DNA of 64,000 nt from Hysterangium stoloniferum. Its lineage: Eukaryota; Basidiomycota; Agaricomycetes; Hysterangiales; Hysterangiaceae. Below, one piece after another: positions 12,451-25,861 of this stretch (its first letter is position 1; each line of letters begins with the position of its first letter). The notes beneath the pieces were generated by a model. That model ran no database searches. It was not told the origin of the DNA and saw only the letters and a list, made by a program, of their open reading frames with translations. Location: NCBI GenBank assembly GCA_015178975.1, contig WHVD01000091.1, forward strand, positions 186,001 through 250,000, given 5' to 3'. The translations under genes were made by a program, and so were the position numbers.

Positions 12451-14874
12451 ATGAAGCAATCACCCATTTCGAATGACGAGCTGAAGTCTCGTCCTTTCTC
12501 AGGGCCGCGACAGCTAATTCGAGCCTCTATTCAATCCCGTTCTACACCGACTATATCTAATCTCAACCCTCTCGACCTTTCAGATTTATGTTATCAGACT
12601 TCTCAACGTGCCGCATCATCTTCTACAAGTCGTCTTCTGACAAAGCACGTACGTTCCTTAACTGAGGGACAAGATGCCCGACGTGGTGTTGGAAAGCTCT
12701 CAAAATTAATTGATACCGTCCTTGGATCCTCTTTTTCGCCTACGAAAGCCATGAAGTCTACAGAAGTGTCCATTTCTCGTTCAAGTTCTCTAACACGCAG
12801 TATCGATTACAGTGTAATCTCTGCCCCATCATTACCCGCCACCCCGCACACCCCCACAGTTGCACTTCCGGGTGGATCGTCTCGGACAGTTACGCCTGAA
12901 TCTGTTCCAACGTCTTCTTCGTCCTTAGCATACTTTACGCCGCCTTTGTTACAAGGCTCAGAACCTAACTTGAATAATACATCATCCACGAAGTCAGGAA
13001 GCAAACGGATTCTTCCACGACTATTGACAGCCCTTACTTCTCCAACCAGGGAAGCTACCATTCGATTGAAGCGGATGGCAAAGGGAAAGGGAAAAACAAA
13101 GGCAAATGATTTTGAGCCGTATGGTGACTATCCTCTCGATGGTGAGGAAGGGGAATTACTAGATGATGAGGCATGCTTTGTGGATGACCCCAAAACCATC
13201 GGTTCGTTGCCTCATTTTCTATGCAAATTATTTCTTTAAATTTAGTTTCTTTAGACCTAATTTCTTCTCTCCCCCCTGAAATTGCACTACACATCCTAAT
13301 TTTCGCAGACCTTCCGACTGTTTTGATATGTCTTCGTGTCTCTCGAAACTGGTGCCGCCTTGCATCCGATCCTCTAATTTGGCGCTCATTGTTTCGCGTT
13401 GCTGGATGGGAGATCAACAATGAACTAGCTCAACAGCGCATTATGGCAGGGCGTCCCCCAACTTGGCGCACTATGCGTACCAATAGCATCATTTCCGTTG
13501 CGGCATCTTTCCGCGACGAGGTCGATAATGCCCTGAATCTTGTCCGCAGGCGGCAATCCCCATCTTCTCCTGGAAATTTAAGCTCTCCACACAGTCCAAG
13601 TCCTCTCAGTAGTGGAACATTACATAGACTAAGCCTCTCCTCGATGAACACGATGGTGTCGTCATCTCCCGTTATAGGTGGATTAAACCCGTTCCCCACA
13701 ATCTCACCGCTAGCATTAGACTGGATGACAATGTATAAAGCACGTCATGAGATAGAGAGGAGAGTATGTGGGTCCTCATCCCATGTCTCTTCCTCGGACA
13801 ATCCGGATGCGACTGTAGGCACAGAGCCACGGTTGATGAGGCTTACCGGCCACCGCGACAGCGTCTACTGCCTCGACTTCGATGCGCACAAGATCATCAG
13901 CGGTTCTCGAGACCGAACAATCAAAATATGGTCCCTTCGAACAGGAAAGTTGAAGAACACACTGCGGGGTCACGAAGGAAGTGTGTTGTGTTTGAAATTC
14001 GACTCAACCGGGTTCATGGTTTCTGGGTCAAGCGATCGAAAGATTCTGGTGTGGGATTTGACGAAACGAGAAGTGCGGAAGACTTTGACGGGTCATCAGA
14101 GTGGCGTGTTGGATCTTTGCTTTGATAAGCAGTGGATTGTTAGCTGGTGAGTGGCATTCCGTCTAACATCTGATACTTTTCCTCAGTACTGCCTGCTATA
14201 GTTCCAAAGACACCGTAGTTCGTGTATGGGATCGGGTAACGCTTGACCCGTACTGCGCTTTCCAGGGGCATGATGGACCCGTTAACGCTGTCGGCCTTCA
14301 AGACGGCAAGATTGTGAGCGCTAGCGGTGACGGGGGCATGATCCTATGGGATATAGCAACCCGTTCCAAAGTGAGATCTTTTGGAGGGCACGGTATAGGC
14401 TTAGCATGTATTGAATTCAAGGTTTGTGACATATTTTGGAATTGTCGCAGTTATTTCATATCGACAGCACAGGGTGATTATATATGCTCGGGCTCGAAAG
14501 ATAAGAACATTCGAGTATGGTCTGTTTCCACTGGTCAGTGCTTGTTTACGCTCCAAGGACACGAAGACCTTGTGCGGGCTTTGTCTTTCAATCCCCGGAC
14601 TGGCCATCTTGTAAGCGGCAGCTACGATAAGACTGTCAAACTTTGGGATATACGTGCGGGTAAACTCATACGTGAATTCAAGAATGTGCACCACAGCCAC
14701 GTTTTTGACGTTCGGTTCGATGCCTCGCATATCGTCAGGTATGATCCTCTCTTGTTTGTTTCCTGGGCAGAATTCTTATAAGCCTGACATCTAGCACGTC
14801 ATATGATCATAATATTGTGGTCCTAGACTGGTCGTATGGCTTGGACGCCACACTGTTCGTTTAGCCCCAGGAGG
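12451..14874 (+). CDS. F-box/WD40-repeat protein, likely SCF ubiquitin ligase substrate receptor
   Basis: There are five exons: 12451-13201, 13255-14146, 14202-14421, 14473-14738 and 14795-14874. The first ~250 residues are Ser/Thr-rich with a basic patch (MAKGKGKTKA) before an acidic stretch. The F-box follows at once after intron 1 (SLPPEIALHILIFADLPTVL). A Ser-rich linker then leads to seven WD40 repeats starting with LTGHRDSVYCLDFD, most with a GH...WD spacing. F-box/WD40 proteins of this layout (Cdc4, Met30/Pof1 and Pop1 relatives) bind Skp1 through the F-box and phosphorylated targets through the propeller. I cannot assign one orthologue. The intron at 14422-14472 is 51 nt and in frame, so it could be mistaken for coding sequence. 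The last acceptor gives a short final exon. Confidence 0.9.
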
Positions 14875-15047
14875 AGCTTACCATCAGAACAATAACCAAT
14901 GCATATTAATACCCTCCATTTCTTAGCATCGCGCACCTACACATCCCTCATATTTCCTCGCATCCAGTTTGATCAGCTTTCTTGAGTTGAGATTCGGCAC
15001 GCATATATAGCAATTGATACTGTATGTATTAAATTCATGTAGAGTAA

Positions 15048-16596
15048 TCATAATTCAGAGAAGAACGATGCCGCTTCCGTATTATTGTGTTTCTTTCGAG
15101 TGCCCATATTATCTTTATTTTTCTTACGTCGTTTCTTCTTCTGTGTGACTTCATCCTCTGAGTCCGGCTCGTCAGAATTTTCCTCTGGTCCCTCCGCGAC
15201 AACTTGCCCCTGCTTAGCAGGAGCGACCATATCTCGAAGTCCAGCTTCACCTCCTCCATTGTCACTATGGGCGTCCATGGAGTCCTCCTGGCTACCCTCT
15301 CCAGTTTTTTCATCATCGCTTTCTTCCAGGGCATCCCCGACGTCAGTCAATTTGAGCACTTCATCATGACTTGCGCTCCCCAGCCATTTAGATTGGCGAT
15401 CGAGCTTCATACGTTCGATAGGGAAATCTCCGTGGTCGGCTATGATCCCCAGGAATTTAGTAGGGAATATTTGCACTGCGCGAACAAGACCATCGGAAGA
15501 TCCCGTGAGGATGACATCCTGTGTTAATGCGCATAGTGCGTCTATCGACGAGGGATGTCTGGAGGTTTATTAGGATGTACTGCCAACATTGACAGAGCCG
15601 TGTAGGACAAACCCTGGTATTCGATCGACACAGTCACCCCAGCCTTTGCTACGATTGAATATGGATAGAATTCCGAGCTGTGTTCCGACGACGAATTTTG
15701 TGTTCCTGTGTGTATTTCGATCAGAAAGAATATAGAAATTCTATTGCGGGGATAGGTACCCCTTTATTCCAACAATGGACAAAAGTTCGTCTTCTTGGTC
15801 TTCTGATTGTGCGATCGGTTCTGGTTTGCTTGATCGTACGTCCATGACAGACAGTGTGCCGTCCCCACTAAACAGGGGTTAGCATTAGAAATCAAAGGCT
15901 AATATACATAGCAACTTGCCTTGTAACCACTAGCTGACGCTTGTCTTCTAGCCACAAAAAATCGGAGATAAAATCAAAATGCTGCTTATATTCGCGGATT
16001 TGTTCGGATTTTCGAGGGTCCCACAGCTTTACACTGTTAAGATTAGTGGATTGTTCCACAGCAGACACATATCCCACCTTGATAACCCCTTCATCATCTC
16101 CCGTAGCCACCATGTTGGGTAATAAATGTGTAACGCGATTTATTGCCGAACTGTGGATTCATAGTTAAAATTAAACTGGTTAAATGGCAGTAACTATCTG
16201 ACTCGTGTGCTCCCGATCTTATCTCTGTTATTTCTCCAGAGCTAGTGTCTATGACACTGCCAGGAAAGAAGATTAGCCAAACATATATATAGGCATGTGT
16301 ACCAAACTTACTGTATAGCCTTGTCCTTTGACACACTCCACAGCTTATTTCCGGATACATCCACTGCAAGGCCTCTACATGATCTTTTGGTTGGCCTTAA
16401 GCTAAAGGTTGGTTTACATGAGCCGTCGTTGTTGTCGTATTCGAATGCCTTGATTTCTCCAGTGAGGAGACCTGAACTGTGAACTTAACCACAACCGACG
16501 CAGCGTTTAGAACGGACACAGACCTGCGTAGACATGGCAACTTTTGGGATGGAACTCGAGGTCGAATACATGATTGCCTAGAGGTACATCAGGCAT
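15048..16596 (-). CDS. JIP5: WDR55/Jip5-like WD-repeat protein, ribosome biogenesis
   Basis: This multi-exon gene runs from ATG 16594-16596 (MPDVPLGNHVFDLEFHP) to the stop at 15048-15050. Family marks in order are AGLLTGEIKAF after intron 1, ATGDDEGVIKV near 16100, the highly typical LWDPRKSEQIREYKQHFDFI near 16000, and RAVQIFPTKFLGIIADHG near 15450. The C-terminal ~90 residues are acidic and then lysine-rich (KKKRRKKNK), fitting a nucleolar protein. Jip5/WDR55 acts in pre-rRNA processing. Introns fall at about 16545-16490, 16310-16260, 16165-16115, 15925-15870 and 15760-15700. The 3' end faces the F-box/WD40 gene with a 173-bp gap. The 5' end is divergent from CLF1 across 394 bp. Confidence 0.9.
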
Positions 16597-16990
16597 CTTG
16601 TTAAGACTTAATGGCTTAGTCATCAGCTAATCGGACTCGCAAGTAGGAAGTGCTTCAAAAATATTTGAAAAGATATAGGAAAAGTTCTAATATTTTAGAT
16701 ATATAATAATATTATAGAGCTTAGCCACGGATATCCGGGGGATTTCAACGAAGTGAATCAATGGGTCAGATTCAAGATAAACTATCTTCAGGGGGAAAGA
16801 ATCGTCGTTTCAGACCAAACATTTTAACTAATTCATGTAGGCATCCAATTTTTTTTTCCAAAGCTACCCAGGCAAATAATTCGATGAGAATGTCAACTAG
16901 AGGATAAGAGAAGATAAATATTTTCCACTAATCGAACAAAGTCCGCTCTCGAGCGCCTATTGAAAAGGTCCTTACTAGTAACTTCGAAAA
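16597..16990. promoter_or_regulatory. shared 5' region of JIP5 and CLF1
   Basis: This 394-bp gap separates two divergent housekeeping genes. It is AT-rich around 16660-16720 and holds no open frame. It must contain both promoters, but I see no specific site. Confidence 0.4.
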
Positions 16991-19768
16991 ATGCAGGATG
17001 GACGAGCACCACGGTATGTACCAGACTTGCTTTCAACGGCACATATTTTCAAGCAACATTACTGCAGAGTAAAAAACCGCGCTCCTGCCGCCGTTCAGGT
17101 ATAATTTCTCCTTCCTTGTGTCTGTCCACCAATTTAGCTCATGACCATCTGATAGATCACTGCAGAGCAACTGCTGCGTGAAGCTCAAGAACGTCAAGAA
17201 ACTCAGTTCAAGGCTCCCAAGCAACGAGTCGAAGATTATGAGGAGCTTCATGAATATCGAGGGCGTAAGCGGAAGGAGTTTGAAGAACGCATCCGTCGTA
17301 CCAGAGGCAGCGTAAGTGCCACCCCGGATTGAATTTATCTAGTGATCTACTATATCTAATACCCTTTTCAGTTGAAAGAATGGACATCTTATGCTTCGTG
17401 GGAAGCAAGCCAAGGCGAATTCGACCGTTCTCGATCAGTCTACGAACGAGCATTGGATGTCGATGCACGTAGTGTTCAGCTATGGTTAAGGTACGCACTA
17501 AGGCTTCTCGTTAAAAAGCATAGCATTATAAGCCAACTCCCATTGTCCTAGCTATACAGAAATGGAGCTTAAAGCCCGTAACGTCCAACACGCCCGTAAT
17601 CTATTCGACCGCGCCGTAACATTACTACCGCGAATCGATCAGCTGTGGTACAAGTATGTATATCTGGAAGAATTGCTCCAAAATGTACCTGGTGCCCGTC
17701 AGGTGTTCGAACGCTGGATGAAGTGGGAGCCAGACGACAAGGCCTGGCAGGCGTATATTAAAATGGAGGAGCGATATAACGAGTTGGATCGCGCTAGCGC
17801 TATTTACGAGCGTTGGGTGGGAGTTAGACCTGATCCAAGAGTGTGGGTTAAATGGGGGAAGTTTGAAGAGGATAGGCAGCGCCCTGATAAAGCAAGGGAA
17901 ATTTTTAATGCCGCCTTGGAATTCTTCGGAGATGATGAAGAGCAGATCGAAAAGGGCCAGGCGGTTTTTGCTGCATTTGCTAGGATGGAGACACGATTGA
18001 AAGAGTTTGAACGAGCACGGATCATCTACAAAGTACGTTCTCCACAACACGAATTCTCTTTTGCATTCGACCTAACGCCCTTTTTACAATTCCTAGTTCG
18101 CCCTCTCCCGCCTACCGCGGACCAAATCCAGCACATTATACGCGGCTTACACGAAGTTCGAGAAGCAACACGGTACTCGTTCTACGCTTGAGTCGACTGT
18201 ACTAGGCAAGCGTCGAATCCAATACGACGAGGAAGTCACCCATGACCCACGGAATTATGATGTATGGTTTGACTATGCACGTCTCGAAGAAAGCGCACGA
18301 CGTGCTGCTATTGAGGATGGCGAGGATGACGTTGCTGTTGACGCGGCGACAGGACGGGTGAGAGAGGTCTATGAACGTGCCGTTGCACAGGTTCCACCAG
18401 GACAGGAGAAACGCCATTGGAGGCGGTATATTTTCCTTTGGTTGGATTATGCTTTGTTTGAAGAGATCGAGACTAAGGTATGCCGTACATATACCGTTTG
18501 TTCAGGTTTCTTACCTTCAATCAATTAGGACTATGAGCGAACAAGACAGATCTACCAAACTGCATTAAAAGTCGTGCCGCACAAAAGCTTCACTTTTGCC
18601 AAGCTCTGGTTACTATTCGCACGATTTGAAGTCAGACGGTTACGCCTTCCGGAGGCCAGGAAAGTTCTTGGGGCAGGTATCGGATTATGTGCGAAACCCA
18701 AGCTCTTCCAAGGCTATATCGATCTTGAAGTTGAGCTTCGCGAGTTCGATCGCGTCCGGACCCTTTATGAAAAATATCTCGAAGTATGTAAAATTTTGCA
18801 GCCATCAACGTCCGTATATCTAACTTCCTGCTGACAGTATGACGCAACAAACGCTCCGGCATGGATAAAATTCGCAGAGCTCGAAACGACACTTCAAGAT
18901 CTTCCTCGTACGCGTGCCATATACGAGCTGGCACTCTCCCAGCCCCAAGGCCTTTCAATGCCCGAACTGCTGTGGAAGAGTTACATCGACTTTGAGGTTG
19001 ACGAAGGCGAGCGGGAACGTGCCAGGGCGCTGTATGAGCGTTTGGTCGAACGGAGTGGTCACTGGAAGGTCTGGGTATCGTATGCGTTGTTTGAAGCAGC
19101 GCCAATTCGGGCGGCGCAAGTGGAGGAAGAAGAGAATGTGGAAGAGGACGAAGAGAATGTGCCCATGGAGCCTGGTGATCCTGTGCGTGCCAGAGTGATC
19201 TTCGAGAGGGGCTACAAAGCCCTTAAGGAGGAGACGACTAGAGCGAATGACCGTAATTTGGATGAAGAGGTGACGAGGCTGAAGAAAGCGGTATGTAGAG
19301 TTGCATTGATAACACGAGCAAACACTGATTCTGGTTATTCCGTCTTAGCGCCAGGATGTACTTCTCGCCTGGAAGTCGTTCGAAGAAGAAAACGGCACGG
19401 AGGAAGATGTTCTGAAGGTGCAAGCGTTGATGCCCACACCTAAGAAAGTCCGCAGACAGATCGATGAATACAACCAGGAAGAAGGTATACTTTCATCTGC
19501 AGTTTCGATGCTGTGCTTTATCACTAATGACGAGTTTACAGTGTGGGAGATGGTATTCCCAGACGACTTGCGCGAGTCAAACCCCAGTACATTCAAGTTC
19601 TTGCAAATGGCACAAGCATGGAAGTCAAAAGGGTCAATCCTCTTCCCACCTGCTGCTGCTGCTGCTCCTGAACCGGCGAGAGGTCTCAACGAAGACCGCG
19701 ATGAGGATGATGCCGCGTCTTCTACAGGAGATGTTGAGATGGAAGGCGGACAAGGCGATGGTCATTAA
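16991..19768 (+). CDS. CLF1: pre-mRNA splicing factor Clf1 (crooked neck), HAT repeats
   Basis: The start at 16991 gives MQDGRAPR, followed after intron 1 by [10 protein letters not shown], the usual Clf1 beginning. Exons I can place are 16991-17013, 17068-17098, 17156-17311, 17372-17490, 17552-18032 and 18097-18478, then further exons from about 18530, 18840, 19348 and 19541 to the stop at 19768. The body is a run of HAT (half-TPR) repeats with W..Y...E and AR.IFERW.. patterns, including [20 protein letters not shown] near 17380. Clf1 is a scaffold of the Prp19-associated complex in the nucleus and helps U5/U6 join the spliceosome. An acidic insert ([13 protein letters not shown]) lies near 19130. 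The tail is poly-alanine then acidic. The total is about 745 residues, normal for fungi. Confidence 0.95.
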
Positions 19769-19988
19769 TTTGTTTTATTTTGGTCGAATGTAAAATAAAA
19801 AATCTCATGTATGATATGACATGATCTACTGTATCGCAAATGACGTGTTTATCCTGAGAAAGGTATAGAAATATGACATGTCGAAAATGAACCAATGCAA
19901 AATACATGAATGCATAACGAGAGAGAGAAAGAGAGGCATATATTTTCAGAAAGGAGAATGCATGGGTTATTACAAGCTAAGTATGAAG

Positions 19989-22094
19989 TCAATCATGTTT
20001 CCAAAACTCTCGAGGCAAATGAGGGTGGGAATAGGACATAGGAGAAACAATAGTGCTGTAATGAGAGGGCGCACCTACAGGTGATGGACGGATTGTGTCG
20101 CGGTCAAGGCCAAGGTTGAATGTCGCCGATGCTGGTCCTGGAAACATGGCATGCGCACCTACGGGTGGCGGCCAGGCATTATCACGATACAGAGGTGGCG
20201 CTCCAATGGGCGGAAGTCTCACACCTGGATACGCCGCTGGGTTGTGCTTGAGAAAATCATGTGACGGGATGGGAAACGTGTCGTTAATGTTCTGGCTCTG
20301 ACTGGTGGGTTGGTGGGGATGTGTAGGACTTGGACCAATCATCACGCCTGGTGGTATCTCAGGTGGCGGCACCAGAGCAGGATTTGTGCAATGTGAGATC
20401 GGTTTGCTGTGGGAACTATCATTGGTCGAGTTGAGCTGATTCTGACTACGAATTTGGAAGACATTGGCATCAGCTGTGGGATACGGCTCGGTGTTATTCT
20501 TTGCTATGGCCCTGGTAGTTAAAGATCGTTAATGAAGTAAGATAGCGGTTAATAGACGATATACATACGATGTTGGTCTGGTTGTGGGTCGCATAGTAGC
20601 AGACATATTCACAGGTAAACCTAGTCTAAATGCTCGAGCGCGGACAGAGTCGGCGGCTACACCTACAGGAAGGAGCTGGTGTCCCGCATTGCTGCTATGT
20701 TTAACACCAGGAACCGTTCGCTGAGAGACGTCCGGTTTTGGTCTACGCAGCGACTTCCAAGCGAAAGCCAGTGCCAAAACAAGTTCAGTAACAGGTGGAG
20801 TCTCTGGGGCAGATTTAAAGGGTTTAAGAAAATCTAACTCTCGGAGAATATTCTCAAGGGAGTTTGCAAGACTGTCCTTTTCTGCACGAACTTGAGCTTC
20901 AGAAAGCCGGAGCGATTCAAGCTCCCCGCCAGGATCAGAAATGGGAACTATTACTGGGGAGCCAGCGGAACCACCCAATCCACGTGCTAAGGGACGACTA
21001 AGAGATAGCTGTTTTCGAAAAAGAAGCAATTGAACCAAAATATCCCGCGTAAAACGCTCATGTTGTAACTCCATAACTTTCCGTTTTTGATAATGGGTTT
21101 GAACAAGCATGAATGCCAAACGAGCTTTAACCTGATTCTCGGAATATATCATCCGAGCTTGCTTTCGTATAGTGAGCAGCTCAACTAGAAGCAGACTCGG
21201 AGAGATAGTTCTCTGGTGGTCCAGAGCATGCTGCAATGATTTCAGTTCAGAAGTCATGGTGGCTAAAGCAGCATTAGCAGCCTTCATCGAACGACGATGA
21301 CCGAGTAGTTCTACCAGTAGTCGGGAACACAAGTGTTCTGCAGCTTGTAACCGTTCTTGATCGACGCTCTCTTGAGGAATTCCAGCAGGCTGGAGCTTGG
21401 TCACGACAATGAGAGGAACCTGAGATACCTCCTTCAAAGGGGTAGAAGCTAGCGTCTTATGCCGACACGCTAGTATTCCAAGCAACAGTTGGCGGGTAGT
21501 GTGCCTTTCTGCAGTTAACGCCTTTTGAGTGTGAAGAGCTTTATCTCCCATTGAACCCACTTGATGACGCAGGTGTTGGTTCAGTCTAACGAGACGCATC
21601 TTATCGTCCCTCAGTTGCGCTACGATTAGTTGGAGGCTAGACAGCTGTAGAGACAGTTGCTTGTGTTCAGCGTCCGCCACGGGCTGTTTTAATATAAATT
21701 AGTAGAGGTACTAAACAATATAACTCTATACGGTAAACTTACGTCCATATAGGCGCAGATATAGTGTCGCAGCGCATTGAACGTGGGCGGATCGAAATGA
21801 AAAATATAGGCAAGAAAGAGGATTGTGTCTCGAACGAGATCAACTACCAGTAACAAGAATCTCCCGAATGCCCAACGCAACATATCAGACTGTGATAAAG
21901 CCTATATGTGGGAACAAGTAAGGAGTTAGGGCACACAGATTCAAAACATCCAGTCATAAATTGAAGATAAGATTTACCCAAATGGCACTGTAGATATCCA
22001 GGATGATTTCAGGTATATGTCTATAGAATCGTTCAACCCGGATGTTCAATCGATCTAAAATATACATCTCCATGAACGAATCCACATTTACCAT
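19989..22094 (-). CDS. coiled-coil protein of unknown function
   Basis: I join four exons: ATG 22092-22094 to about 21978 (MVNVDSFMEMYILDRLNIRV), about 21903-21743, about 21679-20570, and about 20517 to the stop at 19989. The N-terminal ~90 residues contain a hydrophobic stretch (GRFLLLVVDLVRDTILFLAY) that could be a membrane anchor. The next ~300 residues are rich in leucine heptads (LSLQLSSLQLIVAQL) and look like long coiled coils. The C-terminal ~170 residues are proline-rich with repeated PPVGA/SPVGA units. I do not recognise a family. It ends 221 bp from the end of CLF1 (convergent) and starts about 460 bp past the end of the recyclin-like gene, with the same orientation. Confidence 0.75.
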
Positions 22095-22551
22095 GAGGTA
22101 GCCGCTACCAGGGCAGGAACAAGAGGAGGCTGAAGAGTAGTGACTGTGACGGAGCAGGGATGCAAAAAGTCACAGCAGTTACAGGCCGCCACCTGGATAA
22201 CCGAATTCAAAAAGTCCTTTCATGTTCTTCAGTACAAAATAGGTCTAGGAAAGCATTTAGACCGACAATCAATACTGTGGTGACTTTTTCGACTCGAACA
22301 TCCCAAAACTATCAGTTCTTTTGCACAGCAAAGCGCATATATTCAAATTTATCATACAAACTTATGCATAGTAATATGATTACCATTTAATAATTATATC
22401 GAGGCGGCAGTGATGTATGGTCCAAGGAATAATCACGGCGTTTTAGGGTCTAGTATCCAGTTAACGAGCAGCTGTGGATAATAAAGGTAGGGGATGAGGC
22501 AGACCTAGCTAATCGGAGATGTGATGAAGACCACAACTGCCAGTCTTTATC
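22095..22551. other. intergenic, nothing recognised
   Basis: This lies upstream of the coiled-coil gene and downstream of the recyclin-like gene, both on the minus strand. It should hold the promoter of the former and the terminator of the latter. Confidence 0.5.
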
Positions 22552-25500
22552 TCAAGAGATGGTACAATCCTCCTTGAAGCTAAGATTGTACATTGTCTTG
22601 TCCACGGTTTTCTCGATCTTTTTCCAGTCGCTTCTCCGCTGAATGAATTCATAGATGTCCTGCATTTTTAAATAAGTTTATATATAAAAGTGTCACTAAG
22701 CTGGGGGAATGCTCACCTCGGGACGGAAAGAACCACCGTACCGCGTAACGTCTCGTACAATCTGCGCCAGGTCTTTTGCATCCGATACAATGAAAACGTG
22801 TCCGAGCATCTTAAGGTTTGAAAAATCACTTGTGACTTGTGGTATTTTTAAAGACGATACGAAATTATGGTATGCGTTAAGGTCCGCAATCACCTGGAAT
22901 CCACCCTCTAACGAAATGATTTGTCGTTTCAAATGTTTTTGGATGATTCTACGCATTACCAATTAGTAAAAAGCCGCAATTTATGTGAAAAGCTTGTCTT
23001 ACGCATGGAGGCGAATCCCCACCTCCTGATAGAAAACTTCGAGAACGTCTTTACTCGTGCTACCACGCATCAATCGACAATGCATTTCCAGACAAGAGAT
23101 TGATTCTTGACAACCTTTCGTAGGTCCCAATTCTAGCGCGGTGCCTTCCTGGGGACAGTACTCCCGCGGAGCAGTTCGAGTTAGAATGATGTGCTCGACC
23201 TTATAGTAAGAAAAGGACCAAAATCAACATTGTCGTTGGTACAAAGGAAGTCCAAATCCCTTACTTGATTCATAAGTACCTCCGTCCCGGCATTTAGACC
23301 AGCCGCCACAGCATCATCTAGTGCATTCTCAAAACGTTTCTTTTCTCGAACAACGCCGTTCAAAAAGTCGGTTCGATCAATATGCGGTGCCTGCATTCAA
23401 ATATTAAAATCAGGCACAACTCCTTGTACACAATACCTACCATTTCTTTGTCAAAATAAACTTGACTCATCGATTGTATTGTATCACCAATATGCACCAA
23501 CTCAAAAAACTGCAACAATGGCGCAACGCTTGATGTTTCTTGGTGCTCTGCAGGTTTATATGTCATCATTTGTTCTGTCGCCCTATAGAAAAAATACATT
23601 ATAAGGTTAATTCGTTCCGGGCAGATAAAGACTAAAATATACCGTGAAAAACCAGGACTAATATGCCTATCGCTTAATACCTGCAACATTATAATAAATA
23701 ATTCCTCGATTGTTTCCCGTACTTTATGTCCATAATGTCCTGGGTAATATTGAAATGTTTCGACTCGCTTTAATGATTCACGATCGGCATGGATTAATTC
23801 CAGTGCAATATCGAGGGATAAGAGAAGCTCCAAGCGATCGAATGATGATGCTGGAGAGGTTGAACGGCTTGAAGCAGTCGTTCCAGTTGTTAATTGTGGC
23901 ACTTCAAGTGTCGTACGAGAAGATACAGAGGCTAGCAGATAATAAGTAATTATTAAGTTCTAACCAAAGCGGACCATCCAAACCTGGTCGCCTTGCACTT
24001 TCTTCTTCTTTTTCCTGCTCATTTTGGTCCGTGTCATCAAATAGAAGTTCACCAGTTTTGCCATTGAAGTCAGTAGAATATCCGTTGGCTGTTTGAGCTC
24101 CCCAACGCTGCGGATTCAACATCGCGATACCGTTTACTGCAGCAGTAGACCCAGTTGTTACAAGAGCGTTGACAGTCCGAGGGACGATGGTTACTGGCAG
24201 CAGTAGAATGTCCGTGAATGATGCAAGGACGTTCCGTTTCATGAGTGCAGGATTTTGTGAGCCAAGGAAACGGGCTGCGTGATCAGCTGCAGTGGCCTCC
24301 GATTGCGTGGCCAGCTGAAAATAAATAATGAATGGTTAGTAACAACGTTCCAAGTATGAAGGAAACGGAGACGTATACCTTGCGCTCCCATCCTCGACAG
24401 ATCACCTCGAGCACTCCTTTAACAGTTTCGACCTCTTCATCAAGGTATTCGTCCATATTTTGTTCGAACATTCGATAACTAAATTAAATATGAGCCTCAA
24501 ACCACAAAGTTCATATCGCCGACACTAACATAACATCTTCCACTTGAGTCTTGGAAACAGTGGAGCCACCAACCTCCAATAAAACATCAACCATCCGCCA
24601 TGCCTGAGCAAAACTTGCTGCAGTGGCTTTCAGGAATATTTCATTCGAGATCTCGCGTGCCCGACTGAGCAGTGGCAATATATACTCAGAAATCTATTGT
24701 GAGGTGGTCATATAGACCTCCCTTCTGCCAATTGAGTGTTACTAGCACTCACTACTTCGATGGATATTCGTTCCGCAAACATAACAAGGACATTGGCAGC
24801 CGGCGGGAAAACTCTTACTGCCACAGAACCTTGCTCTAGTACGATGTTATTCACATATGTCATGAATTCAACCATCGCATCGAAATCGAGTGCATTATTC
24901 TTCCTATGGTACTACCTTCACTTTGTAAGCTGCAGATAAATCATGCGTGAACGTACGTGAAATTTTTTAGCGGGTCCCACTGCCCACTTTCATAAAAGAC
25001 CTCTCGCTTCTCGGTCCAAACACGACCGATTTCCCACTCAGTATTTTGTTGAGTATCCCGTACTTCCCAACTCGACCACGCAGCTTCCTTCATGCGTTCT
25101 TCATCTTTCGAGCCGTCGGCAGCTTCAAATGCAGTCAGCAGACTGGCCTCGAAACGATCGGCGGCACTTCGTAATGCAGCACGTAGAGAAGGCCAGCTGC
25201 GAAGAGGTTGGATAGCAAGTGAAAGATAGAGAAGAAGCAAGTGTAAAGTCTGTGACTGGTGCCGTAAGGTGGTTGAGGAAGAGGGGAAAAGATTGGAAAG
25301 AATAAGGTGGGGAGGGGAATCTAAGCTGGCCAGCATCGGCTTCAGAAGATTATGCGCTCTAATATATTTTTCACGAAAAGTGGAATTTGCAGGTAAAGCC
25401 GTACGAGGTGTCGCTGGCACATCGGTAAATGAACCAACAAAATCTCCCATTTCCTCTGGGTCAGCCTGGCCCATGGCTACCGAAGCAAAATCCCCAAAAT

Positions 25501-25861
25501 CATCGTCTGCATCAACAGACAGTGTCGGCGGGGCCCGCGCCCGAGCCGTAGCTCGTTGTTCGTTAGTTATGGCCTCGAGTTCGTCAAGCACCTGAGCTAG
25601 TTCTTCCTGCCCGTCTATTAACGCTTCCCATCTAGCCTCCCACACCTTCTCATCTCGGGTTAACCTTGATAACGCACAATTACCGCGACTGTATGAAGGT
25701 ATCTGATATACTGGTAAGTATGTGATAATTAGCAGATGTAGGTCCCTTGGAAGTCGACCAATGTACGTCGATAGGTCAGGTTTGACAGCAGCGCGAGAAC
25801 GAAAGCCAGTTGTGGCCGAAGAATAAAGTCTAACTGGTTCAAGCGTTGTCCATTTGTCCAT
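22552..25861 (-). CDS. RCY1: recyclin-1 / Pof6-like protein: F-box plus exocyst Sec10-like domain
   Basis: The start is ATG at 25861 (MDKWTTLEP) and the stop is TGA at 22552-22554. The first exon (25861-~24957) carries an F-box-like segment near residues 30-60 (IGRLPRDLHLLIITYLPV). An acidic DDDFGDFA stretch follows around residue 120. Later exons give a Sec10-like helical domain: LQFFELVHIGDTIQSM..YFD near 23500, HIDRTDFLN..VREKKRFENALDDAVAAGLN near 23390-23300, and EFIQRRSDWKKIEKTV at the end. Yeast Rcy1 and fission yeast Pof6 combine an F-box with this domain and act in endocytic recycling and membrane traffic with Skp1. I expect about 850-900 residues over eight or more exons. Spacing and the domain pairing favour recyclin over true Sec10. 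Confidence 0.85.

Noticed and set aside
15085-15369. Plus-strand Ser/Phe-rich ORF near 15.1 kb
   Set aside because: Antisense of the acidic, lysine-rich tail of the WDR55/Jip5 gene.
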